From Candidatus Poseidonia sp. (lineage in GTDB: Archaea; Thermoplasmatota; Poseidoniia; Poseidoniales; Poseidoniaceae), in assembly GCA_030828165.1 (NCBI GenBank), contig JAURDA010000013.1:1-41167 (forward strand): a stretch of 41,167 bases of DNA, read 5' to 3'. The translations under genes were made by a program, and so were the position numbers. The notes beneath the pieces were generated by a model that saw nothing but the letters and a program-made list of their open reading frames with translations, did not search any database and was not told where the DNA came from. Positions 32,423-39,673 of the stretch are shown in pieces (within the stretch, counting starts at the first letter, position 1; every line of letters starts with the position of its first letter).

Positions 32423-32500
32423 GGGCGTATGGGTTAGTTTGGCCTATACTCGGGCGTTTGGGACGCTTGGACCCAAGTTCAAATCTTGGTACGCCCACCA
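32423..32500 (+). tRNA. tRNA-Pro (anticodon TGG), CCA encoded
   Basis: Acceptor stem GGGCGTA (32423-32429) pairs with TACGCCC (32490-32496), then A and an encoded CCA end the gene. The anticodon stem GGGCG/CGCTT holds the loop TTTGGGA (32457-32463), giving anticodon TGG at 32459-32461, which reads CCA. The T stem CCAAG/CTTGG flanks TTCAAAT. It ends exactly where the stop codon of the opposite-strand parvulin gene begins. Confidence 0.93.
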
Positions 32501-32830
32501 TTACTCCGGAAGCGTGATGCTGTGCACCCACAAAACGTGGTAGCCAAATTGCGTTTTGATGTATTCCTGGGGTACGGAATCGAGCTCTGACTGCCAAACA
32601 GCATTTTCAAAATCCTGGACCATTTGACCTTCCGTGAATTCTCCAAGGTCGCCTCCTTTGCTTCCTGAGGGGCAATTGGAATATTTTTTTGCAAGTTTTT
32701 TGAAGGTCTTGAACGGCTTCTTTGACGACTGGATTTCCTCGAGGAGCATCTTTGCATCGGGTTTTCCTGCCACCAAAATATGACGCACGTGGGCTTTCCG
32801 AGGTTTTTTCCGGCGGTCATGCCTTCGCAT
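32501..32830 (-). CDS. Parvulin-type peptidyl-prolyl isomerase
   Basis: A 109-residue single-domain parvulin with the family start KAHVRHILV, the central SNCPSGSKGGDLGEFTEGQM and the end TQFGYHVLWV. It speeds cis-trans isomerisation of X-Pro bonds. A basic start (MRRHDRRKKPRK) and no signal peptide suggest a cytosolic protein. ATG 32830 overlaps the upstream glycosyltransferase by 14 nt; the next upstream ATG (32878) would enlarge the overlap to 62 nt. It abuts tRNA-Pro. Confidence 0.92.
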   Translation of the reverse strand: MRRHDRRKKPRKAHVRHILVAGKPDAKMLLEEIQSSKKPFKTFKKLAKKYSNCPSGSKGGDLGEFTEGQMVQDFENAVWQSELDSVPQEYIKTQFGYHVLWVHSITLPE

Positions 32831-33758
32831 TCGATCGCAACTCCTTACGGGTTCGTGCAGCCGTTCGGTCAAAAACATGCGCTATGGTCCAAAAGAAGAG
32901 CGTAATGGCCACCGAAGGGACGCCACGTCCGATCAAGGCCACTTCAAGATCGTTGCTCATGAACGGTAGAAGGGCGGACCATCCGATGGCATAGGCCAAC
33001 AAGGCAAACCAAGTATGCGGAAGCAGATGAGGCGGCTTCAGCCAAGCGATGTTTCGTCGGTGATGCTCGAGGGCCATCATCGGTCCAACCGTGCAGAAAA
33101 AACGTAGTGGTTTTAATCCGCTAGTTTCGTTTCTATAGATTGATTGGACCGGAACTTCCTTCCACCTCCATCCTTGCGTTGAGAGCCAAATGAGCCAGTG
33201 GTTTGGGTAGCCATATCCCTTCCATGACCGCTCCCAATTCCAACTGGCAAGCACGGTTGATGAGGTGGCAGTGTAACCGCATTGCGGGTCACCAACCGGT
33301 TGGCCGGCAGCAAGCGTGGTGAACCAACTGAGGAGGGTGGTGGCCCACCGACGAATTCTCGGCATGCCCTCAAAACCGTTCGAATGCAGCCCTCGGTTTC
33401 CTTTGACATGGTCGCACTCCCCCCGCACCACGGGATGCAGCACGTTCGGCAAATCCTCTGGACTCATCTGGTCGTCCCCGGCCATCACCACGCTTGCAAA
33501 AGGTTGGGCGAGGTTTTGGAGCAGATGACGATGGCCGCGGTCAATGGAGGCGCCGACGCCTTCGCCCTGCCCCCAAAGCACCGTTACGGGACATTTTGCA
33601 TTCGCCTCAGTGGCCCGTTTTTTGGTTGAATCGGTTGAACCGTCGTCGACAACAACCGCCAGGTCAACCCATTCGGGTAGATTCTCCAAGACGTTGGCGA
33701 TGAATTGCTCTTCGTTACGTGCCGGGATGACCACGCCAACCCTCCACCCCTCGAGCAT
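32817..33758 (-). CDS. GT2-family glycosyltransferase (dolichyl-phosphate mannosyltransferase-like)
   Basis: A 313-residue protein with the GT-A fold motifs VVIPARNEE, VVVDDGSTDST and VMAGDDQMSPEDL (DxD-type), GDPQCGYTA and the acceptor region. Two C-terminal hydrophobic helices (WFALLAYAIGWSALLPFM and AITLFFWTIAHVF) anchor it. Such enzymes transfer sugars from NDP-sugars to polyprenyl phosphate or glycans, probably for N-glycosylation of the surface proteins seen here (inference). ATG 33758 is preferred over 33782. It is divergent from a related membrane protein starting at 33861. Confidence 0.88.
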   Translation of the reverse strand: MLEGWRVGVVIPARNEEQFIANVLENLPEWVDLAVVVDDGSTDSTKKRATEANAKCPVTVLWGQGEGVGASIDRGHRHLLQNLAQPFASVVMAGDDQMSPEDLPNVLHPVVRGECDHVKGNRGLHSNGFEGMPRIRRWATTLLSWFTTLAAGQPVGDPQCGYTATSSTVLASWNWERSWKGYGYPNHWLIWLSTQGWRWKEVPVQSIYRNETSGLKPLRFFCTVGPMMALEHHRRNIAWLKPPHLLPHTWFALLAYAIGWSALLPFMSNDLEVALIGRGVPSVAITLFFWTIAHVFDRTAARTRKELRSNAKA

Positions 33759-33860
33759 GAATGGGGGTAGGGGTGGGTGCATTCAACCTATGCTTGAATC
33801 CCCGTATGAATGCTGTATGGAAGAACAGGTTTGATAGCCTCGGGCAAAGGGGGAATTGTT

Positions 33861-34688
33861 GTGAGTCAGCAGTTGAGCCGTGTAGTTCTGATTGGACAGG
33901 ACATTGAACTTCGGATTGTTTCGCTGATCGTTCGTTGCAGGGAGATCGCCAAGGAAGTTCTGCTCTTCGACACGGGGTCAGTAGACGACACGCTTGCGTT
34001 GGCTCGAGAAGTCGATTGTGAAATCATCCCGTTTTCTGAATACCCGTCACCCAGCGAATTGTGCCAAGTTCTCCAAAGAATCGGCCACTCCGAAGGCATC
34101 ACGCTTTTCATTCCCGTCTCACCAACGTGGAAACTCTCCGACCTCCCGCTCAGCGTAAACCGGGCGAGAGAAGGCTGGGACGTTCATCACTTGTACCGAG
34201 CTGAAGGCGATGGTGACCCTGACGAAGTGGTCCTCTCTGAAACTGAACTTGGCCACCTTATTGTGAGCAAGGCCGGATGTTCGGCGCTTGCTGAACTTGA
34301 ACCCAGTGCAACTTCTGCCTCCCTTGACGCTTCCCTCAAGGTACGTTTGGTTAAAGCCACCAAGCCGATCCAACTGGCTCAACGCCAATCGCTCGCCACG
34401 GCATCCCGTTTTGCCCAACTCTTCTATTGGATGTTGGAATCAAAACATCCGCTCTTGTTGTTCGGCATTCCAGGCATCGTCCTGTTCGTGCTCGGTTACA
34501 GGCTATCGGGTGACTTGGCCAGCATGTTCACCGAACTCAATTCGACCTCCATCGGCGTCACGCTCATCACCATCGCCATGACGCTGATTGGGTTGTTTGC
34601 CATGATGGTGGCGCTGATTCTGTACATCATGGGGAAACAAGTTGCTCGGGTCCAACACCAATACAACTGGCCCAAAGGAAACGCTTGA
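33861..34688 (+). CDS. Degenerate GT2-like membrane protein
   Basis: A 275-residue protein starting at GTG 33861, which has AAAGGGGG just upstream; an ATG at 33810 is in frame but has no such element. The first ~100 residues have a GT-A-like pattern: SRVVLIGQDIELRIVSLIV, LLFDTGSVDDTLALARE, where DTGSVDDT resembles DDGSTDxT, and LFIPVSPTWKLSDLP. The DxD catalytic motif is not evident. Two helices follow (LLLFGIPGIVLFVLGY and GVTLITIAMTLIGLFAMMVA). It is probably a non-catalytic relative, perhaps partnering glycosyltransferases. Confidence 0.6.
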   Translation: MSQQLSRVVLIGQDIELRIVSLIVRCREIAKEVLLFDTGSVDDTLALAREVDCEIIPFSEYPSPSELCQVLQRIGHSEGITLFIPVSPTWKLSDLPLSVNRAREGWDVHHLYRAEGDGDPDEVVLSETELGHLIVSKAGCSALAELEPSATSASLDASLKVRLVKATKPIQLAQRQSLATASRFAQLFYWMLESKHPLLLFGIPGIVLFVLGYRLSGDLASMFTELNSTSIGVTLITIAMTLIGLFAMMVALILYIMGKQVARVQHQYNWPKGNA

Positions 34689-34697
34689 GGTGCATGC

Positions 34698-35459
34698 ATG
34701 GGTTCGTTCTTGGTCTGTCTTGACATGGACCGTGTCTTGGTTGACCACCTCTCAACATGGCAGTTTGTCTATGACAAACTCGGCATCTCGAACGAGGAAT
34801 CGTTCGCCCTCTACAATCAAGGATTGTTGGACGAGTGGGCTTGGATTAAACTTGATTTGGATCTCATCAAATCTTCTTCCACCGAACCCGTATCCGACGG
34901 GAAACTCCGTGAGTTGATGGAAGGCATGCCCATGATGAAAGGTTGGAAGTTGTTGATTCAGCACCTCCTTGATCACGACGTTAAGGTGGCTATCGTCAGC
35001 GGTGGCTTGCAAAAAACGGCACGTGACATCGCTGCAACCTTCCCCAGCAACGAACCCTGGCGCCGCCGTTGGGGCGGTATTGACCGTCACACCGCGCGAG
35101 AGCGAAGCCAGGGACTCGATACGAAACTTCACGTCTTCACCAACGGTTGGCTCATGGATGCCCCTCTGGAGGACGGCGGATACGGCATTGGCGATTTCGG
35201 GCGATACCAAGTGCAGATGAACGGAAAAGGGGCGGTGGTCAAAATGCTTCAACGGCGCCTTGGTGTCTCCAAGGCGAACACCGCTTCGGTGGGCGATTCC
35301 ATGGGCGACGTTGGCATGTTCGCTGAAAGCGGCTGTGCGGTGTTGTTCAATCCTTGGGACGACCGTCCAAGAGAGCATGCTCACCATGTCATCGAAGAGC
35401 GAGACCTCGGACTCGTCTTGGACTTGATTTGCAAGACGTTTGGGTTACCAAAACCTTGA
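34698..35459 (+). CDS. HAD-superfamily phosphatase (SerB-like)
   Basis: A 253-residue protein with the HAD motifs. Motif I is CLDMDRVLVD, with two Asp as nucleophile and acid/base; motif II is VAIVSGGL; a Lys sits in MNGKGAVVKML; motif III is GDSMGDVGMF. The cap lies between motifs I and II, as in phosphoserine phosphatase. The substrate is not determined. GAGGTG lies just before the ATG at 34698, 10 nt after the preceding stop, so it is likely co-transcribed with the GT2-like gene. Confidence 0.88.
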   Translation: MGSFLVCLDMDRVLVDHLSTWQFVYDKLGISNEESFALYNQGLLDEWAWIKLDLDLIKSSSTEPVSDGKLRELMEGMPMMKGWKLLIQHLLDHDVKVAIVSGGLQKTARDIAATFPSNEPWRRRWGGIDRHTARERSQGLDTKLHVFTNGWLMDAPLEDGGYGIGDFGRYQVQMNGKGAVVKMLQRRLGVSKANTASVGDSMGDVGMFAESGCAVLFNPWDDRPREHAHHVIEERDLGLVLDLICKTFGLPKP

Positions 35460-35485
35460 TTTCGCTCTTGGGACGACCGCTGGGC

Positions 35486-35590
35486 ATGTTTGATGACCCG
35501 TTCACCTCGATTTGCCCGCATTGTGGATTTCTGCTGGGTGCATTTGTTCCGGGGATGCCGTGCCCCTCGTGCGGTGAACCGCTGCTCTAG
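35486..35590 (+). CDS. Tiny zinc-ribbon protein
   Basis: A 34-residue frame, almost entirely a rubredoxin-like ribbon, CPHCGFLLG then MPCPSCGEPLL, with four Cys. It starts 27 nt after the HAD stop; a TTG at 35456 overlapping that stop would give 44 residues. Its TAG stop shares a CTAG palindrome with the stop of the convergent asnS gene. Four evenly placed Cys in so short a frame argue for a real gene, but that is the only support. Confidence 0.5.
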   Translation: MFDDPFTSICPHCGFLLGAFVPGMPCPSCGEPLL

Positions 35591-36936
35591 GGCGTTACGC
35601 GGCGAGAGGTTCGTGGAAACGGAATGACTTCACGGATGTGCGTGGCTCCTGCCAGCCAACTGACGACCCTGTCCACGCCCAAGCCGAATCCTCCGTGTGG
35701 TACACCGCCGTAGGAGCGGACATCGATGTAAAACTGGTAGGGTTCACGCGGTGTGCCTTCCTCGTCGATTCGTTTGAGGATTTCTTCTTCGGACCATGTA
35801 CGCTCACCGCCTCCAATGATCTCTCCGTAACCTTCGGGTGCGAGCAAGTCATGGCAGAGGACATACTTCTCATCTTCAGGGTCAACACGGTGGTAGAAGG
35901 GTTTGGCTATTTTCGGATAGTGGGTCAAGAAATGAGGAACATCAAAATCCTGCGTGAGAACTTTCTCCTTTGAGTAATCCAAATCTTGGCCCCATTCAAC
36001 GTTCACTCCTTTTGCTTGGAGGGTCTCAATCGCTTCATCGTATCGCATGCGAGGGTACGGGTTGTCGGCGTACCTTGCGATCAGTTCCAAGTCACGTTCA
36101 AGGTAAGTGAGTTCCTGCTCACGTTCTTCCAAAAGCGTCTTTGCAATGTGACGAACCACGCCTTCGCCGTGCTGCATGATGTCGTTGTTCGTCGCCCAAG
36201 CCATCTCCATTTCGGCGTGCCAGAATTCGGTCAAATGGCGTCGCGTCCGGGATTTTTCAGCGCGGAACGACGGGGCGATGGTGTACAAGCGCTCCAACGC
36301 AGGCATGGCGGCTTCGGCGTACAACTGCCACGATTGGGTAAGATAGGCTTGTTTGCCGAAGTACGGGACCTCGAAAAGGGTGGAGCCACCCTCAACAGCA
36401 CCTGCGACGAAGTTTGGAGCTTGATATTCAAGGAAATCCTGGCCTCTGAAATAGCCATGAATGGCCCCAAATGCTGAACTTCTCAATTTGAGCATCGTGG
36501 TCGCTCGTGTGGTTCGCAAGTAGAGATGGCGGTGGTTGAGGGTGTGTTCGGTTCCGCCGTACGTAAGTTCTCCATCTTCGTCTTCAACCAGCATGTCCGC
36601 CTCGGTGATGGGAAAGGGTCGCTCGGAATTGACGGCCCCGACGAGTTCAACTTGCGTGATGTCAAGCTCATGACCGCCTTCCGCCCGCTCGTCGACTCGA
36701 ACGTTTCCATGCAGGACAACGCTGGTTTCGATGATCATGCTCTTGAGCAAGTCAAACATTTCGTCGCCGAGCGTCTCTCGTTTTCCGACACACTGAATGG
36801 TGCCGGTGGAGTCCCGCAGCACCACAAAACGAATTTTGTTGCTGCCTCGAGCGCGCTTAACCCACCCTTTGAGTTCAACGGATGTGGCATCGTGCATGCC
36901 GTTTTGCACATCACCTATCCAAACGGTCTTGACCAT
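35587..36936 (-). CDS. asnS: Asparaginyl-tRNA synthetase
   Basis: A 449-residue class IIb synthetase. An N-terminal OB fold (VELKGWVKRARGSNKIRFVV) binds the anticodon. Motif 2 is IAPSFRAEKSRTRRHLTEFW with HAEMEM after it, and motif 3 is GLGVDRVVSW followed by HIREVIPFPR. IIGGGERTW is also present. The motif 2 sequence favours AsnRS over archaeal AspRS. ATG 36936 is preferred over 36957. It is divergent from the carbamate kinase gene across a 126-nt gap in which I see no clear TATA element. Confidence 0.93.
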   Translation of the reverse strand: MVKTVWIGDVQNGMHDATSVELKGWVKRARGSNKIRFVVLRDSTGTIQCVGKRETLGDEMFDLLKSMIIETSVVLHGNVRVDERAEGGHELDITQVELVGAVNSERPFPITEADMLVEDEDGELTYGGTEHTLNHRHLYLRTTRATTMLKLRSSAFGAIHGYFRGQDFLEYQAPNFVAGAVEGGSTLFEVPYFGKQAYLTQSWQLYAEAAMPALERLYTIAPSFRAEKSRTRRHLTEFWHAEMEMAWATNNDIMQHGEGVVRHIAKTLLEEREQELTYLERDLELIARYADNPYPRMRYDEAIETLQAKGVNVEWGQDLDYSKEKVLTQDFDVPHFLTHYPKIAKPFYHRVDPEDEKYVLCHDLLAPEGYGEIIGGGERTWSEEEILKRIDEEGTPREPYQFYIDVRSYGGVPHGGFGLGVDRVVSWLAGATHIREVIPFPRTSRRVTP

Positions 36937-37062
36937 GTTCGCACCGGTCAAAGGCACCCCGCTTGCCTATGTGAATGTCTCCCTCCAAGAGGCTGCAAAA
37001 CGAGGTCGTCGCTGAATCAAGTCGTCCAAAGGGTCAAAGCCATCCCAAAAGGATAGAACAGC

Positions 37063-37968
37063 ATGAGCAAGTTGGCTGTTTATGCCCTAGGGGGAAACGC
37101 GCTTCAATCGCCGGGCGGTGAAGAGGAAGAAACAGCGGGCGTGTTGGCCAAGGTGATGAGCGATGTGGTTGACCTCCTTGAGATGGATTGGCGGGTGGTT
37201 GTGACGCACGGGAACGGCCCCCAAGTCGGTCACCTTCTAGCCCTCGACCGAGAACAGTCTCACGGTTTGGACGCTTGGGTCGCCGCCACACAAGGAACCA
37301 TTGGCCATCAACTCTCTCTCCACCTTCAGAGCATCCTTGAGCGGCGTCGCCGTCCTGAACGCACGGTTGTCGTTCTTACGCACACGGAGGTTGACGCTGA
37401 AGATGAGGGATTTTCTTGGCCAACCAAACCGGTGGGTCCCGTGTTGGACGCAACCACCGTGATGTCGGCCGATTGGGATATTGCCCAAACCATCCACGGC
37501 GCTCGGCGCGTCGTGGCAAGTCCGGCCCCGGTTCGTGTGGTTGAAATCGATGCCATACGACACCTCGTTTCACTGCAGGCGGTGGTGATCTGCGGAGGCG
37601 GGGGGGGAATTCCCATCGTCACGGGTGGCGGATTTGCTCACGGCGTGCCCGCTGTGGTGGACAAGGACCTCTTCTCATCGTGCCTTGCTTCGGACTTGAA
37701 CGCTGATGCCCTGATCATCAGCACGGGCGCCGATGCGATTTATTCGAACTTTGGTACGGAGCATCAAGTTGCGCACCGGACGTTGGGTGTTGAGGACCTG
37801 CTTAACCTCGAAAAGGAGGGACAGTTTCCACCCGGTTCCATGGGGCCTAAGGTGCGGGCTTTGCGGGAATTCGCCTCCCAGTCAACAAAGAAGTCGATCC
37901 TCTGCTCTCCTGGAGAGGTCTTGCGAGCTCTCCGTGGCGAAAGCGGAACAACGGTCACGCCTGTGTAG
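37063..37968 (+). CDS. arcC: Carbamate kinase
   Basis: A 301-residue amino-acid-kinase-fold enzyme, converting carbamoyl phosphate and ADP to ATP and carbamate (or the reverse). Family pieces are ALGGNAL, THGNGPQVGHLL, VASPAPVRVVE, VVICGGGGGIP, VPAVVDKDL and FPPGSMGPKV. There is no arginine deiminase or ornithine carbamoyltransferase gene nearby. It may thus serve carbamoyl-phosphate supply or disposal from another pathway. AAAGGA lies 11 nt before the ATG. Confidence 0.95.
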   Translation: MSKLAVYALGGNALQSPGGEEEETAGVLAKVMSDVVDLLEMDWRVVVTHGNGPQVGHLLALDREQSHGLDAWVAATQGTIGHQLSLHLQSILERRRRPERTVVVLTHTEVDAEDEGFSWPTKPVGPVLDATTVMSADWDIAQTIHGARRVVASPAPVRVVEIDAIRHLVSLQAVVICGGGGGIPIVTGGGFAHGVPAVVDKDLFSSCLASDLNADALIISTGADAIYSNFGTEHQVAHRTLGVEDLLNLEKEGQFPPGSMGPKVRALREFASQSTKKSILCSPGEVLRALRGESGTTVTPV

Positions 37969-38011
37969 GCACAACGGTCACGTGTGCCTGAGGTGATGGA
38001 GGATGAATCAT

Positions 38012-38020
38012 GTTCATATG
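38012..38020 (+). promoter_or_regulatory. Possible TATA element of sodN
   Basis: GTTCATATG is centred 27 nt upstream of the sodN ATG, the distance expected for a leaderless archaeal transcript. It matches the element found ahead of tRNA-Pro. An AGGT is also next to the ATG, so a short leader is possible. Confidence 0.4.
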
Positions 38021-38042
38021 GTGCGATGAATTGGCGTAGGTC

Positions 38043-38483
38043 ATGAAGACCCCCATCGTCGCTGAAGCCCACTGCGACGGTCCTTGCGGCGTTTACGATC
38101 CTGCAAGTGCCCGCATCGCAGCCGAAGCCGTTCAATCCATGACCAAAAAAATGCTTGCGCTCACGCCTCCAAGTGCCGAAGACGCCGGTGCTATGGCAGC
38201 CTACCTGAACACCATGGCCCGCTATGCCGCCATCAAGGAAGAGGAGGCGCAAACCTGCAAAGATGAATTGCTTGTTCTTTGGACGGATTTCTTCAAACCA
38301 CAGCACCTTGAAACCATTCCTGACCTCCATGAAACCTTCTGGCACGCTGCAAAACTTTGCTCTGCGTGCAAGGTTGAAGTGTCCGCCGAACACGCCCAAG
38401 AGCTGATGGATGCCTGCCAGGCCATTCACGAGATGTTCTGGTCGGTCAAAGGCCGAGAAGTGTCTTGGATTCGAGCATCTTGA
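38043..38483 (+). CDS. sodN: Nickel superoxide dismutase (precursor)
   Basis: A 146-residue protein. A nine-residue propeptide (MKTPIVAEA) precedes HCDGPCGVYDP, the Ni-hook: His1, Cys2 and Cys6 of the mature enzyme bind nickel once the propeptide is removed. The rest is the four-helix bundle typical of NiSOD, which forms a hexamer and dismutates superoxide. It is followed after 9 nt by the protease gene sodX, the usual partner. NiSOD is best known from actinobacteria and marine bacteria; an archaeal copy suggests transfer. Confidence 0.96.
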   Translation: MKTPIVAEAHCDGPCGVYDPASARIAAEAVQSMTKKMLALTPPSAEDAGAMAAYLNTMARYAAIKEEEAQTCKDELLVLWTDFFKPQHLETIPDLHETFWHAAKLCSACKVEVSAEHAQELMDACQAIHEMFWSVKGREVSWIRAS

Positions 38484-38492
38484 GGTCATCGC

Positions 38493-38804
38493 ATGGCCTC
38501 GCCGTTGGAGGTCGTTCTCCAAGGCGATAGCATGTGGCCTACGTTCCGCAACGGGGACGTGCTTTTCTTCCGACGGTTGGCTGACGGCGATGAATTGGCT
38601 GCTGGCGATGTGGTTCTTGCCCACCACCCGCTCAAAGCAAGCGTGTTGATCGTCAAGCGTGTTCATCGGGTTCTCGAAACCGGGGAGGTGTTCCTTGTGG
38701 GCGACCAACCGGACCCAACCGCTACAGAAGATTCCCATAATTTCGGCCCGGTACGCCAAGAATCGGTGATGGGACGATGGAACGGCGAAGTGAAGCGGGC
38801 CTGA
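38493..38804 (+). CDS. sodX: Nickel SOD maturation protease (S26 family)
   Basis: A 103-residue signal-peptidase-like protease with the catalytic Ser in GDSMWPTFRNGD, the Lys in LIVKRVHRV, and GDQPDPTATEDSHNFGPV, as in SodX proteins. It has no membrane helix, fitting cleavage of the SodN propeptide in the cytoplasm. It is co-directional with sodN. Its last nine bases, including the stop, overlap the 3' end of the opposite-strand tRNA-Lys gene. Confidence 0.93.
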   Translation: MASPLEVVLQGDSMWPTFRNGDVLFFRRLADGDELAAGDVVLAHHPLKASVLIVKRVHRVLETGEVFLVGDQPDPTATEDSHNFGPVRQESVMGRWNGEVKRA

Positions 38805-38869
38805 CGGGGTTCGAACCCGCGACCGATGGATTAAGAGTCCATCGCTCTACCTGACTAAGCTACAGGCCC
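38796..38869 (-). tRNA. tRNA-Lys (anticodon CTT), CCA not encoded
   Basis: The acceptor stem GGGCCTG (38869-38863) pairs with CAGGCCC (38803-38797), followed by a G discriminator at 38796 and no CCA. The anticodon loop CTCTTAA (38837-38831) gives CTT, which reads AAG. The T loop TTCGAAC lies between GCGGG and CCCGT. The 3' nine bases lie under the sodX stop region on the other strand. Confidence 0.94.
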
Positions 38870-38889
38870 GAGTTCGGCTCCTGCCTCGT

Positions 38890-38898
38890 CTATTTAAT
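38890..38898 (-). promoter_or_regulatory. TATA box of tRNA-Lys
   Basis: On the minus strand ATTAAATAG is centred ~25 nt upstream of the mature tRNA 5' end, the standard archaeal spacing. It is the clearest TATA element in the window. Confidence 0.65.
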
Positions 38899-38925
38899 CA
38901 TTCACGCACATTGAGGTTGGCGGCT

Positions 38926-39615
38926 TCAATCTTCTTTTGTCAAGATTTCAACGCCGTTGTCTTTTGCGAGGATGACGACATCGCACATTCCGTTGAACAA
39001 TCCAACTTGAACAACGCCGGCGATGGCCAAAAGCTGACGTTCGGTCTCTGCCGGGTCATGGAGGGTTGGCCCGGTTTGAGCATCGATGATGAAATTCCCG
39101 TTGTCGGTTTTGAGCGGCTCATCTCCGCTCATGCGGCGCGAGGTTGAACATCCCAGGACCTTTTCGATGCTTCTCTGGGTGGTTGCCCAGGAAAAGCACG
39201 TGATCTCGATGGGCAGAGGAAATGCACCAAGATGTTCCACTTGTTTTCTCGAATCAGCAACCACGACCATCATCTTGGAGGCTTGCGCAACAATTTTTTC
39301 ACGCAACAAGGCTGCGCCGCCGCCTTTGATGAGGTTGAATTGAGGGTCAAATTCATCGGTCCCATCGATGACAACATCCAGCTCGCTCAAGGTGTCGAGT
39401 TCGGCAAGCGGTATGCCGACGGAGTTGGCGAGTTTTTGGGTGGCGACTGATGTCGGTACGCCGACAATGCTCAAGCCTTCTTCGGCCACCCGTCGTCCAA
39501 GTTCAAGAATGGTGTATTTCACGGTAGAGCCGGTCCCCAGGCCAACGTTCATCCCGTCAACGATGTACGAACAGGCGGCAACACCCGCTTCCTGCTTGAG
39601 CGATTCAACATCCAT
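38926..39615 (-). CDS. rpiA: Ribose-5-phosphate isomerase A
   Basis: A 229-residue enzyme interconverting ribose 5-phosphate and ribulose 5-phosphate. GLGTGSTVKY binds phosphate; DVVIDGTDEFD gives Asp84 and Asp87, NLIKGGG gives Lys97, and LLREKIVA gives Glu106, matching the E. coli active site. It feeds nucleotide synthesis (PurP branch) and PdxS, which uses ribose 5-phosphate. It is transcribed toward tRNA-Lys on the same strand, 56 nt away. Confidence 0.96.
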   Translation of the reverse strand: MDVESLKQEAGVAACSYIVDGMNVGLGTGSTVKYTILELGRRVAEEGLSIVGVPTSVATQKLANSVGIPLAELDTLSELDVVIDGTDEFDPQFNLIKGGGAALLREKIVAQASKMMVVVADSRKQVEHLGAFPLPIEITCFSWATTQRSIEKVLGCSTSRRMSGDEPLKTDNGNFIIDAQTGPTLHDPAETERQLLAIAGVVQVGLFNGMCDVVILAKDNGVEILTKED

Positions 39616-39673
39616 AGGAGCCCATCATGGGTCGCCATCTATGGACTTTCGCTCAAGACAACGAGAGGCCGGG

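Noticed and set aside
37764-38759. 331-codon minus-strand frame across arcC, sodN and sodX
   Set aside because: It covers three unmistakable plus-strand genes with intact catalytic motifs.
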